From positions 186,001-250,000 of the forward strand of contig JAMZAV010002205.1 of the NCBI GenBank assembly GCA_024449915.1: a stretch of DNA of 64,000 nucleotides. Direction: 5' to 3'. Source of the DNA: Sweltsa coloradensis. Taxonomy: Eukaryota; Arthropoda; Insecta; Plecoptera; Chloroperlidae. A model generated the notes under the pieces. It did not search any database. It had not been told where the DNA came from and saw only the letters and a program-made list of their open reading frames with translations. A program made the position numbers and the translations under genes. This document shows positions 23,201 through 35,200 of the stretch, piece by piece (the stretch's first letter is position 1; each line of letters starts with the position of its first letter).

Positions 23201-26200
23201 TAGAATGGGGGGACCGTCTTCTCCTCACTTGTGGCCGATTGTGGCGAGCGTTGTGCGGTCAGTACGTAGCTCAGTGAGTCAGTGACGCATCTCATTTACA
23301 TCAATATTCAAGCAAATCGCTATGAATGCAGTGTGTGAAAAAGATACAACGTGGAAAAAATCGAGTACTTTCCTCAAAAGATTGAACAGGAAGAGATTGA
23401 CAAAGTTTCAACTTGCTATAGCACGAGATAGAAGAAAACCGAACTGCAATTTAAAATAACTATTAATTATTAGTTTACTTTAAATTGAAAGTTACTCCGT
23501 TCTTTTAAGAAAAATGATCTGACAAAAACAACCACAGCTATGTGGATTAATAATTGAATAAGCAAATCAAGACAAGCACTTCACTACACTGGAAAACATC
23601 CGCGATGTGTTTGTTTGGTTTGTTTGTTTTTTGGTCTCATTATAGTGGTGTATTCCTAAAAAATAAAGTGCAAACAAAGCGAACAAAATAATATACCTCA
23701 ATACAAAAACAAACAAACCAAACATCGCTGATTTCTTTGCGGAGTGTACAGGCGCGTCGGAAGTCTATTTTTCCAGGGGGGGGCGAACTTTACCAAGAAA
23801 AGTACATGCTTCCTTACACAGTTACATATGGTTACATAATATGCAACTAATGTCCTTGAGTCAGTGGCGTATGCTGGAATATATTTCGGGGGGGGGGCTT
23901 AGACGAACAACGCAATGGAGGGGGTGCCCTGACAATAGCGCCGCAGGCAATTTTTTGAAAAAAACTTATTTTTGAAGTAGTGTTTGTGTTTTAGAAGTAG
24001 CTAAGGGACTTTGCTGAACGAAAAAAAGAAAATATAATAAATGAATTAAATTTTTACGTAAACCTAGATGATTTAAGCTGGGATTTCGGGGGGACCCCCC
24101 CCCCCCACGGATACGCGGTGCCACTGCCTTGAATATTGGTAGCTTTTAGTGGTGAAAAGTACCAAACACTTTGCGACGGTCCCTAGTTTTGTTTACAAAC
24201 TTAGTAGTACAGATTTGGTATATCTCTATATCTATATCTAGCTTCTTATGAAGGAGTAGCAGATGATCTCATTTGAGAACGATTCTCCCCTTTAACACGT
24301 TTTAGGGCTCTAGAAGATCGTTCCGCAGTTGCTGCTCTATGTACAGTAGAGGTCATCGCGACTCGCGAGACTGCAGGGGATTCCTCTTTCTCTCGATCTG
24401 TGCTTGTTTACGGGGAGGGGTGGTGGGCTGTTTGTGCCAAGAGACATCCACCGTCTATGGATACATCCAAACCAAAAACATAATACAATATCTGACAGAC
24501 ATCTCTGAGACACTTTCCATCTTTACAAGAAAGTGCGAAGCTAGTTACACTTATCAACGTTTGTAAATTGTATTTGCACACCCACTATAGCGCCGCAGGC
24601 AATTTTTTTTTTTAACGTATTTTTGAAGTGGTTTTTATGTGTTTTAGAAGTAATTATGGGGCTTTGATGAACGAGAAAAAAGAAAAGATAAAAGATGAAT
24701 CAACGAAAAACGCAAGTAGTTTGGTTAATGGTTAAGTTGTTATTTTTCTAGGGGGGGGGGGGGCGAGAAGATACTTTTGCCCCCTCTGTAAGCTCAGGGG
24801 GGGGCAAGCTACCCCCCCGGCTCCGACGCCGCTGGGAGTGTTGTGTGGGAGTTGTTTTCGATCCGTTCATCCAATACTATGATGTAATACTACCTAATAA
24901 TGGTAATAGTAATAGTGGATTCTAGAAGGACTTAGTATTTTTATTTTCGGACTAGTAAATTTACAAGATCAATCAGAGGCGTGCTTTGGGTGACCCACCC
25001 CCACTCACCTCTAGAGAAGGTGTGGGTGGGAGTAAAAATATAACATGTACAGGTAATACAAGAGAAATTATTAGTTATCACTTCACTAGGTTTGCAAGCT
25101 GGATGTAATGGTGGATAGTTGTATAGCAATATCTTGGTAGCTATGTCGTCTTCGGCATCAGCAGAGCGAACATTTTCTAAATTAAAATTGATCAAGATCC
25201 ACCTTCGCACGACCATTGAAGAGGAGAGCATTGGCGGATCCAGGGGGTGGGCGGTAGGGGCGATCGCCTCCCCCCCCCCTGATCCTTGAAAAGCTAAATT
25301 TTATTCAAAAATGAATATATGTTCAGTCAATGTTTTCTTGCGACTATGATTTTTTTTAAGTTTATTGCTTTTAGTCAATTCCTCAATGTTACACGATATT
25401 ATTTTCTTTGGTTTTACCCAAAATCGTAACACATCTATAACTTCATAGGTTTTGATGGTCCCATGAAAATTTCAGCACGATCAGAGTAGCCATTTGACTA
25501 GTAGAGCGCGAGCAGACAGAAAAAAACACTTCAGCTATTTTTCAGGGGAGCAAAATTTACTCTCATCCAATAACATTAATTTTCACACGGATTTTGAAAA
25601 TGTGAGGGTATAGAAACACATGAGCGATAGCTATTGTAAAGGGACATAATTCAGTTTGTTGTTTGGCTTGGGCCTTTTTTTTATTTTGTCGGTTTTACCT
25701 TCCCCCAGGGCCTATTTTAGTGAGCTACTGCATATAAAATATATTGAAATATACTACTACTACTACTAAAGCCATTAAAACTCGTTTTTGAAAAAAAGGC
25801 CTCATCGATCGGAATAGTGCTCGAAAAATCGAAAAAGTGCTATTTTCATGAGAAGTGTTACTTCAATAGTATTAAAATTGCTACAGGTCTAAGTTTACAA
25901 ATAATTAAGGTCTCCTAAAAATGTTTTTTCTATTGGAGTAGTCATGTAGCTGGTAGAGAGCGGAGATCTTTTTTAAATAAAGAAAATCGTACAAGTGCGA
26001 TTTTCATGAGGAAATTATTTTGTAATTGTTTCCCAAAACGTATCAGGTCTAAGTTCTGAGATTTCGAAGGTGTCCAGATAATTTTATCTTGATCGGAGTA
26101 GCCGTTTGGCGTTTGGAATCGTGCGAACAAAGAGACCGAAATACAAAAACAAACAAAAAACAAAACAAACATCGTGGATTTTTCTAGTGTAGTGTAGTTG

Positions 26201-29200
26201 TCTTCGATCAACATTGTAATTATACCTATAATGGTAATAGTAGTACGTGGATTTGAGTAGGACTAGTGTTCTTATTTCCAGACTAGTAATTTTTTATTTA
26301 TTTTAAATTTGAGCCCTGTTCATGATTCACTGAAGTGATTTCATATTATGTGCGCTACACATAACGCTACTCATAACCGGCCGCCAAACATGCTACTTCG
26401 TCGTCTACACCTCCCAATGGTTAACGTATGAAGTGATTGAGAAAGACGACGAGTTCTGGCTAACAAAGATGGTTGGCCCATTGTGTTGGTGAGATTATAG
26501 AAATTATTTTTCTGTCACGTATAGTTTTTGATTTTATCTTCAGGCACATTAAATGTGTTTTGATTAATTCAGTTTCTACACTGGAAGCATTCTACCTGAG
26601 ATCGTCAACCCTCAGTTAAACAAGCGATATCTGAAGGCTGATATCAGAGATCCGGCACACATTTTGGACGCCCAGGAGGAGATACGGATCAAAAAGGCCA
26701 GAGAACTTGCTGCAAAAGATGCAAAGACTAAAGCAAATGAAGCCAAAAGTGCAGCCAGAAAGAAAAAAAAATTAGTGCGCCAGAAAGGGAAAAAAACTTA
26801 GTGCGTCAATAAGTATACAACACCGTAGAGGAGCGACACGCACTATAGTCAATAGGTTTGTTCGTTCGCGTACACTAGAGTGACAGTGTATACACTGGCT
26901 CGTTCGTTCGCTTCAGTGTATTCAGTTTAACACTACTGGCACCACCTAGTCAGTGGAATTGCATAATGCATACACCATCACTTTTAGTGTATACACTTTC
27001 CTGGCGAATGAACATTGAACAGACCTGTTATAAAATAATGATTCAATTATATATACCTGTACTTTTCAGCGGACGAAATAATCATAATTTGAAAACTCTA
27101 CTGGAACATAGTTATGCGTTTCACTGATTCGGCAGGTGATTTCACTGGTCTATCTATTTCTAGGATTCACATGTTTATTTTGTGCATGAGTTGCGAATTA
27201 CTGTGAAAATTTTGTTATTTCTCATCTCATTTTCCTATCTCTACTTTAGGGTTGCCAACCGGACTTTTTTTTTTACCGACATGTGTGTGTGCGCTCACTC
27301 TAAGTACTGTGAGAATGCTGATTGCCGATCGCAAATTGTGTGACCGACCTTCTTATTATCGAATGTTTGGAATTTTACTGCTTTTTTTAAAGTGCCCCAT
27401 TTAAAATTACCAAAATTGGGTTCCAGAATCCCGATAACAGAGAAGTAATCAGTAATCCAGCAATGAACAACAATTAGCCGTCGTTATCAAACAAACATGA
27501 AGAGAAGATCAACATATTACATAATTGCAATGTTGATTACAAATACATAATTATTACAAAGAACCTCTAAAACGTGCTAATTATAACGTCGCATCTAATA
27601 ATGAGGCTTAATAAATGCTTGTCTCTGGTAGTTACTTTGCCCCAGATACCTTTCATAAAACCCACAGAAAGCACAATAATATATTAATGTGCGTATGGCC
27701 ATTTAAAAAAAACTTTTCAGAGTTGGCAACCCTAATCTACTTTCATTCTTGTTTCATAATTCCCAGTGCCACACTCACAACACAAGATAAAGAGTTTTGA
27801 AAAACCAAATGTTTTAATTATTACGCCTCCAAAATAATGTTTGGTAAATAATCACTGTCTTATTGTAATAACCACAGTGTATTTTACGAATCACGCGGTT
27901 CATGACCTCGAGTATTCGATTGTTACATTTCCATTACTCTTCCTTAGTTGAGTGAGACAATTGTTTGTATCACAACAGACACGCCGCGCCACCCTTCCGG
28001 GATGGAATCGCTCGGGTTACAGTGCAAACTATAACCTTGACCAGACACAATCACAGAGCCGGCGACAAGTCGGCCATGCTGGCGTGAGGGGAGGGTGTCT
28101 TTTTGCAGTGAGGGAGAGCAACTCTCACCTCCCCGCTTTGCCCCTTGCGATACTACACGCAATGAAAAATAAGTTCGGCCAAGCTCGAACAATGGTCTTA
28201 AGGCTAGTATTTTAAGAACTCTTGGCCTAGAAACATTTACATTGAATTTCTTGTCAACAAGTTTTTCACAGAAGTCCTCCTTTGTAAATCAGTTTTTATA
28301 ACTAAATAGGATAGACGTTAAATAAATAAGAAATAAAGAAATAAAGAATGCAACAAACAACGCCAGCGAGGATCAGTTCTCCTACTGGACAAGTGTGAAC
28401 TATTAATAGCCACAAATGTCCCAAGGGGGGATCTAAGACACTAAACAGTTCATTCAATGTGCAATACAGACGATCCTGCGTCTTTATACCTAACACCAAT
28501 TAGTATTACACTCCAAAAAATCAATAAGTAAGATGACATTACAGGCCTACCAGGCAAGCTCAAGCAGTGAAACTAAAAAACTTGGAAACATTTGTGGAGC
28601 CACGGTGGACATTACAAGTTAGTTTGCAGATCTAACTTTTGACTTTTTATGTGGTGCTGGAACTTAAAAAGTAGCTTAAATAACAAGCTATTTTCCACGC
28701 TAATGCTACAAAAATTATAGCATGGTACCGCTACAATGTATAACGGTTCCGCTACAGGTAAAAAGTAGCATGCTACAAGTAGAGTGCGCTTCTCCCCAAG
28801 ACTGTCCCAGGAAGTTGCAGGGATCGGTACTCACCAAACCATCGCAACAGCGTTGTCGATATCTGCAAGTACTTCGTCTTCTGTACGTTGAGGAAAACAA
28901 ATGGACCGAGTAGACACACGAACAATGTCTGAAAAGTGAAAACAAATCAAGTTTAGTTTGTAATAAATTTTCTATTTTGGTACAAATACAAAAATGAACT
29001 GTGGCGACAATACGTATTAGGTACCAAAAAGTGACATCAGTTCATGCTTGGGATTCAGGATTGTAGGCAAGATCAATCTTGCTTTTAAAATCCAGACAAG
29101 TTATGGTGTGACAGGATTTAGCACCGACTGGGAGTTGAACCCAGGTTAATATGATATAATTAGAGATACGTTTTTTTAGCACTTAAATTTAGAAAATTTA

Positions 29201-32200
29201 GCATTAATTTTGACAAATTTAGCATTTTGTAGCATCAATTGGTTTCTTTTCCACCAAAACCCTAAATGTAGGGTGTTTCTTAAACTTCTTCTGGTAAATG
29301 ATGAATTGTAGGAACATTTCAATTCAATATAGTCACATAAAACGCTAGAATACATTACTAAACTAGTTCTCAATAGGCATTAAAAACATTATTTTTAGTA
29401 AAATTAGCATTTTAAATCGTCAAAATTAGCATTTTGTTGCATCAAAAACCTAAAACGCTAAAAAAACTTATCTCTAGATATAATACAGCAGTTAGTTTTA
29501 TTCTTAATATTTAATTCAATTCAGAAGTTATTATAGTGTCTAGAAGTTTACAATCTCTGTCTTTTGTGTTGTCATTGGTAATAATCATCTTACTTGGAGC
29601 TGTGATAGTAGAGGTTTTGACACTCAGGAAGGGACTGCAAATTTTGGTTAGGCATTACTTTATTATGGTGGAGGAGTGAAAACGTCAACATCGTTATTTA
29701 TTTTTTGCAATACTTAATAGTAATGCGTAGCCTACTTATCAATACTTTTAGACATATTATTATTTTCTGACACATTATTTTTTGTGAAAATTACAAAACA
29801 AAATGAAAATTTAAATCCATATAAGACTAGGCCTGTATATTTTGTACAAACTACAAATAAAAAAATAATAACCGATATGCTATAGGCCTAGATATTTAGT
29901 CCAGTCTTGGGGACGCTACTTTTAAAAAGTAGCATGCTATCGCTAACGCTACATGCCCCGAAAAAGTAGCTTCGCTAATTTTTCGCTACTTTTTTTAAAT
30001 GTAGCGGTGCTACATTCGCGCTACACAAGAAATATAGCGCGCTACTTTTCCGCTACATGTCCATGTTTAATCGGGGGGTGTTGAGATCTCGAATTAGGTA
30101 TCCCGTTTTTAAAGCCGTTTGACGTCGTGCCGCGATGATTTTTAACTCCATTTATGTCAACTCGATTGGATCTATCATCAAAAGCACATAATTTTGGTTT
30201 CCATTGTGATGGAAGGCGTTCCTTCAACGTTTAGGTTAGCTAGGCCCTAGTCTTTAAGAATTCTAGCCATAACGATCAACATTCATATTGCATTTCTTCT
30301 TTTCAACTAGGGCTGTGCGAGTCTCGACTTTTCGAGATTCGAGCGAGATTAAAGTGCTGCTCGAATCTCGCTCGATCTCGAGATCATACTGCTCGGAAAA
30401 ACGAGTCTCGCTCGATCTCGATCTCAAATTGCTCGAAAAATCTAGTCTTGAGATATCTCCGTCACGGACCACGGTGGTCGTAATTATGCGGGACCTTGCG
30501 TTATGCGACGTGGTAAAGTAATATTTATTCCCCGATTTTTGCGTAATAATTTCATATTGCCATGCCACATTGCCGAGAAATCTCTAGGCCTAGATGAGCT
30601 AGGCCAATGGCTATAGGCCTAGGCCTGAGTCCCGGTTCCATTCCGTGATCGGAGCTTTGATAAACCCGAAGATCGGAGGCCTAGGGCCTACTAACAAATG
30701 ACGCATAAAATAGGCTTCACTTTAAAACACTTTCCTCTACAGAACGAAAGCTAGGCTAGGTACTTCTAGCACTAGCATACACCCAATAAATGACAACAAG
30801 ACCAGGGTTACCATACGTCCGGTTAAACCCGGACATGTCCTCTTTTTCGTATGCTGTTTATGCGTCGGCGGCTTTTTCATAAAAGCGTGAAATGTCCGGG
30901 TTTTTGTATAATTACGGGCGCGGCTACATTTATCACGAAAATCAGACTATACGTACACTATTCGATGACGCATTGACGCGGCACGGCACGGCAGTCGGCT
31001 CGGCGCGGCATTCAGATACGTGCATGCAAGACATCTCCGTTCGGGTGGCAGTACAGCCTTGGCCTTGTTCCGTTATTGCCGTGACCGTGAGGCCGGTCGG
31101 CTGTTGCAGTGACAGTGTCAAGTTTCGCGCTATGTATGTAGGTAAGTTTTCTGACAAGCTCGGAGAAAAGTATCCATCTTTTAAGAAAGGTAGATATGAC
31201 TGGGAAGCCTAGTGTCTTATATGTAGTAATGGTACTTTCATCTCTATTGCGAACAAAGGAAGTCTAGATTTAGAAGCTCACATAAAAACAACAAAACATG
31301 TTAATTGTGTTCAGAGTGCCTCTAGTTCATTGAAAATTGACTCATTTTTCACACCTAAAGGGTCAAAATTAGAAAATGATATTTCGGCAGCTGAGGAAGC
31401 TGTAGCTTATCTAGCGATTTGATGTAAACAGTAATAAATAATGACAATAAAAAGTATAATGCAAATTAGATATGTGATTTATTAGCTAAAAACAATTTGC
31501 TAAAAACAATGTCCTCTTTTTTGCACCAGCACTTATGGCAACCCTAAACAAGACATCCATCTACATTTTATTTTAGGCCTAGACGAAATTTCACAAATTC
31601 ATTGCCAATGCGCATGCGTCTGTCGACGCGCACACGGATCGCGCATTTTGACTGGTCACTGGTAGCGCACTCTATCGTGCGAGCTACTGAACTGAAGCGT
31701 GATTTGTGAAGTTGGCGGTAGAGAGCAGAGAGCACTTTATCGACTCGTTATCGACTCCAACGGAGAAACTACTTTATCGGTTTCTTACGACATTCATTAA
31801 AGGATCCTTGATTAAAGGGGTATTACACTGAGGCCGCTGTAGGTGTTGTTACTTATTATTTTCACTACCAAATTAATGTGATTAAACTAATAAAGTTAGA
31901 AACAAAAATTATATTTCGTTCAACATGTAGCCTAGGCCTAAGCCTAGGACCTCTGAGATAGGCTAGGGCTAGGCCTACTCCACGCCTGCCCTAGGCCTAC
32001 GCCCCTAAGCACTGAACTGAGAAATGTTTACTTTTTAAATATTATTTTTAAGTAGGCCCTATTTTTACTTTTAAAGCCGCCTAGGCCTAATTATTTTGTG
32101 TATAGGTGATTCTTTCTTTGGGGTCCTACAACAGGCCTAAGCCGGCTAATTTCAGTGCGCTCGATCGCGCTCGATCTCGCTTGATCTCGGATCTCGCTCG

Positions 32201-35200
32201 ATCTCGAATCTCGCTCGAGATTCAAGATTTTTTTCAAATTCTCGCTCGATCTCGCTCGACTTAAAAAAAACCTGCTCGCACAGCCCTATTTTCAACAACG
32301 TGTTTTTCGCGGAATCACTGCCGAAGAATGCGACAAACAACTCTAGCCTGCCTACTGGTGCCGGACAATAGCAATATAGCCCGGAATGTCCCAAGGGAGC
32401 GGGGATATGACACTAATCACTTCATTTTAATGTGCAATTCAGACGATTGGCGTAATTATTGAGAGGCTTGCTCTAAATCAATAATACAACTTCTTATCGT
32501 GGATACATCTTTGTTTACGACCCTGAAATAGCACTCAAGAATTCAAGATGCACCACGCAATTTAATAATCACAGCAATATTTTTGGTAAAGTCAGCTCAC
32601 ACGATGTGACAGATCGGCGATCGCTTGCATCCTTCGGACGACGCAGAGAGAGGGAGATAATGTGCAAGGAGACGAGATTACGGGCCAGTCTACATGGCGA
32701 GCACATGATGTGGTGCGGCGGGCGTTACAAGTTAGTTTGCAGTGCCGACTTTTGACTTTACGTGGTACTGGGACTGCTGGCACCGGAACTTAAAAAGTAG
32801 CGCAAATATCACGCTAACGCTACAAAAATTGTAGCATGCTACCGCTTCAATATGCCCTCTTAATAAAGTAGCGCGCTACTGGCTCCGCTACACGTAAAAG
32901 TAGCATGCTACATGTAGCCCCAGGACTGATTTAGTCCAAACCTACAATACACCTACCAGGAATAACCTGTAGGAATCCATTCTGCTGAGATGCGATGCGG
33001 GCCAGCACTTGTCGCTGTCTGCGAGTGTTGTATTGCAGGTTGCGTTCTCCGGCCGGAAGGTGCAGGCCACGTCCATCAGAGTCTTGGAGACCGCAGCGCC
33101 GTAGATCGCCAGGTCTCCGTACAAGTACACAACGAAGCTGACGTACATCATCGTCCGTCCGTATCGAGAGAAGAACATGGCCGCCATCTCACCCTGCGAT
33201 GGGATAGGATAGCATTCATACACTTGTAGGAAATAATGAATATTCTAAGAGTAGGGCCTACAGATTTTGTAAAAATAGGAAGCCCACGTAGGAGAACACT
33301 ATTAACATGATTAGCATTTTATTTATTTATTTATTTATTATTTATTTAACGTCTATCCTATTCAGTTATAAAAACTGATTTACAAAGGAGGACAACAATT
33401 TATAAGTCAAGCATGTAGGCCGTAATAGTTAGGGGGGAGGTTCACGAATAATTGAGGGGCGTCATGCAAGAAGGGGGTAACGGCTTGCTCAGGTCTAGTT
33501 GTAAGCTAAAGCAAACTTAAGTTCTCGTGGCCAAGCACAGATGGCAGCACGAGTGCGTATTGCATACTGTGGATCACTCGTTAGTATGCTAGTCGTTTTA
33601 TTGCCCGCGCCGTACCTCAAAACTAGTATACTACTGCAGTTGCCCCCTTTTTGCATGACTCCCCTCAATTGTCAACTACTATTCGATTTAAATTTCTAAT
33701 AGTTTGTATTTGAATTCAAATCCGAACCGGCCCCTCCACCTGCCGGTTTGGCAATAGGCCTAGTCATTGTTTACAATCCTGTTGCAATCTATGAAATCTG
33801 ATAGTATTTCTGCTTTTTTGCAAAGTCAGGGCTGAACACCTACCCGAATCTATTGAACATCGCCGCGGTAAAAATGAGTTTTTAAAATGTTGCATGCCAT
33901 TGTGGCATGTTATGCCTCTCAATTAAGGCCGAAGGGCATATTCAACGGCTAAAACAAATGGCATGCACGTACATTATTTGTTTCTGGAGCTTAATTAATT
34001 GTTACAGACGTTTACGGCTGTAGTGTTGTAGTGTGTGTTTTGTAGTGTGTGTTGTGGTTTAAGATGGCATCAATAAACCCAGACGAACCGTTTCGATCTT
34101 CTTCCTAATGAAGTAAAGCTCTGGCTGGTCGGAAGCCTCGTCGCTCCGTTTGTGTTGAGCGTTGAGCAGGGCATCTTCTGCGTCATCATTCTCAGACTCG
34201 TTGCCGCTCTGAAATCATACGCAGAAAGTAATAAGTGCACAATAAATGTTTCTACGTGACCCTTGGCTTATTTACAATCTGTATTCAGTAGGGTAGGTAC
34301 CCTGGTACGGTAATAAAAACTGATTTATTACGGAGGACAATATAACAACAATTTACTTGTAAGTTCTACCTAAGCCGCCAGCCCTTCAGGCTGGGCTTTA
34401 TGTTCTCTATTGCGTCTTGGATTAAGGTACAAACAACTTTAAATTAGCTGCAGTTGTCATCAGCAGGTGTAATGTTTTGTCGCCCCCAGCCCTTTGGGAT
34501 GGACTTTATGTTCTCTGTGCTTTCCCAACCTGTCAACCCTTCTCCAATCTACATCAGAAAGGTTATTATTTACTACAATTCAGAAATTGGTTGAGAATAG
34601 GTTGGGGCGGACTTTTTTTTAATTTCTGAATTGTAGTAAATAATAACAATTACATCTACGGGAGTGTTTCCCGACTAACCAAATCGAGAAAAAAAATTAG
34701 AAAGGTGTTCATGCTTACCACATCACTTTCACCATCACTTTGTAACCGCTTCCATCGTACAAGAGCATTAGCCGAAGCCATAGCTTCGATGACAAACGTG
34801 ACGTTGACATAGCTGAAAATAACAAGTCAGAACTATATTGTAGTATAGAGTCTAGAAACTCAAATGAGGCCAGTCGGCAATTGATAAAAGTTTCACTTGG
34901 GTACCTTTAACCAATGCAAAAGGATTGTAAGTTCAAAGTTGCAACAAATCTTATATAAAACAATAAACGGTACCATTAAGTGGGCCTACCGGTATGTATA
35001 GGCCCTACGCTAGAAATTTATTTAGGCATACGCTTGAGATGGTTTGATTGATTGGATATTGCTTAACGTGGTTTGATTGATTGGATATTGCTTAACGTCT
35101 CATATTTATGCACTTTGGCTAATCGAGACGATGAGTGGTGATAGATGAGGATGAAGTATGAACAGAAGGGAGGAGGGGAAACCCGGTACCGGCACGTAGC

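Larger units (their letters stand above)
29894..32936. mobile_element. Level 1 of a triple nest: GTAGC-rich hAT-like element
   Basis: Left CAGTCTTGGGGACGCTAC (29902) and right GTAGCCCCAGGACTG (ending 32928) are inverted. ATTTAGTC flanks both sides exactly (29894-29901, 32929-32936). The ends are packed with GTAGC/GCTAC words and AGTAGCATGCTAC palindromes, probable transposase-binding subterminal repeats. Without the inserted elements it is about 1.04 kb. No transposase domain was recognised; a 61-codon minus-strand frame at 30042-30227 is unassigned. Confidence 0.87.
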
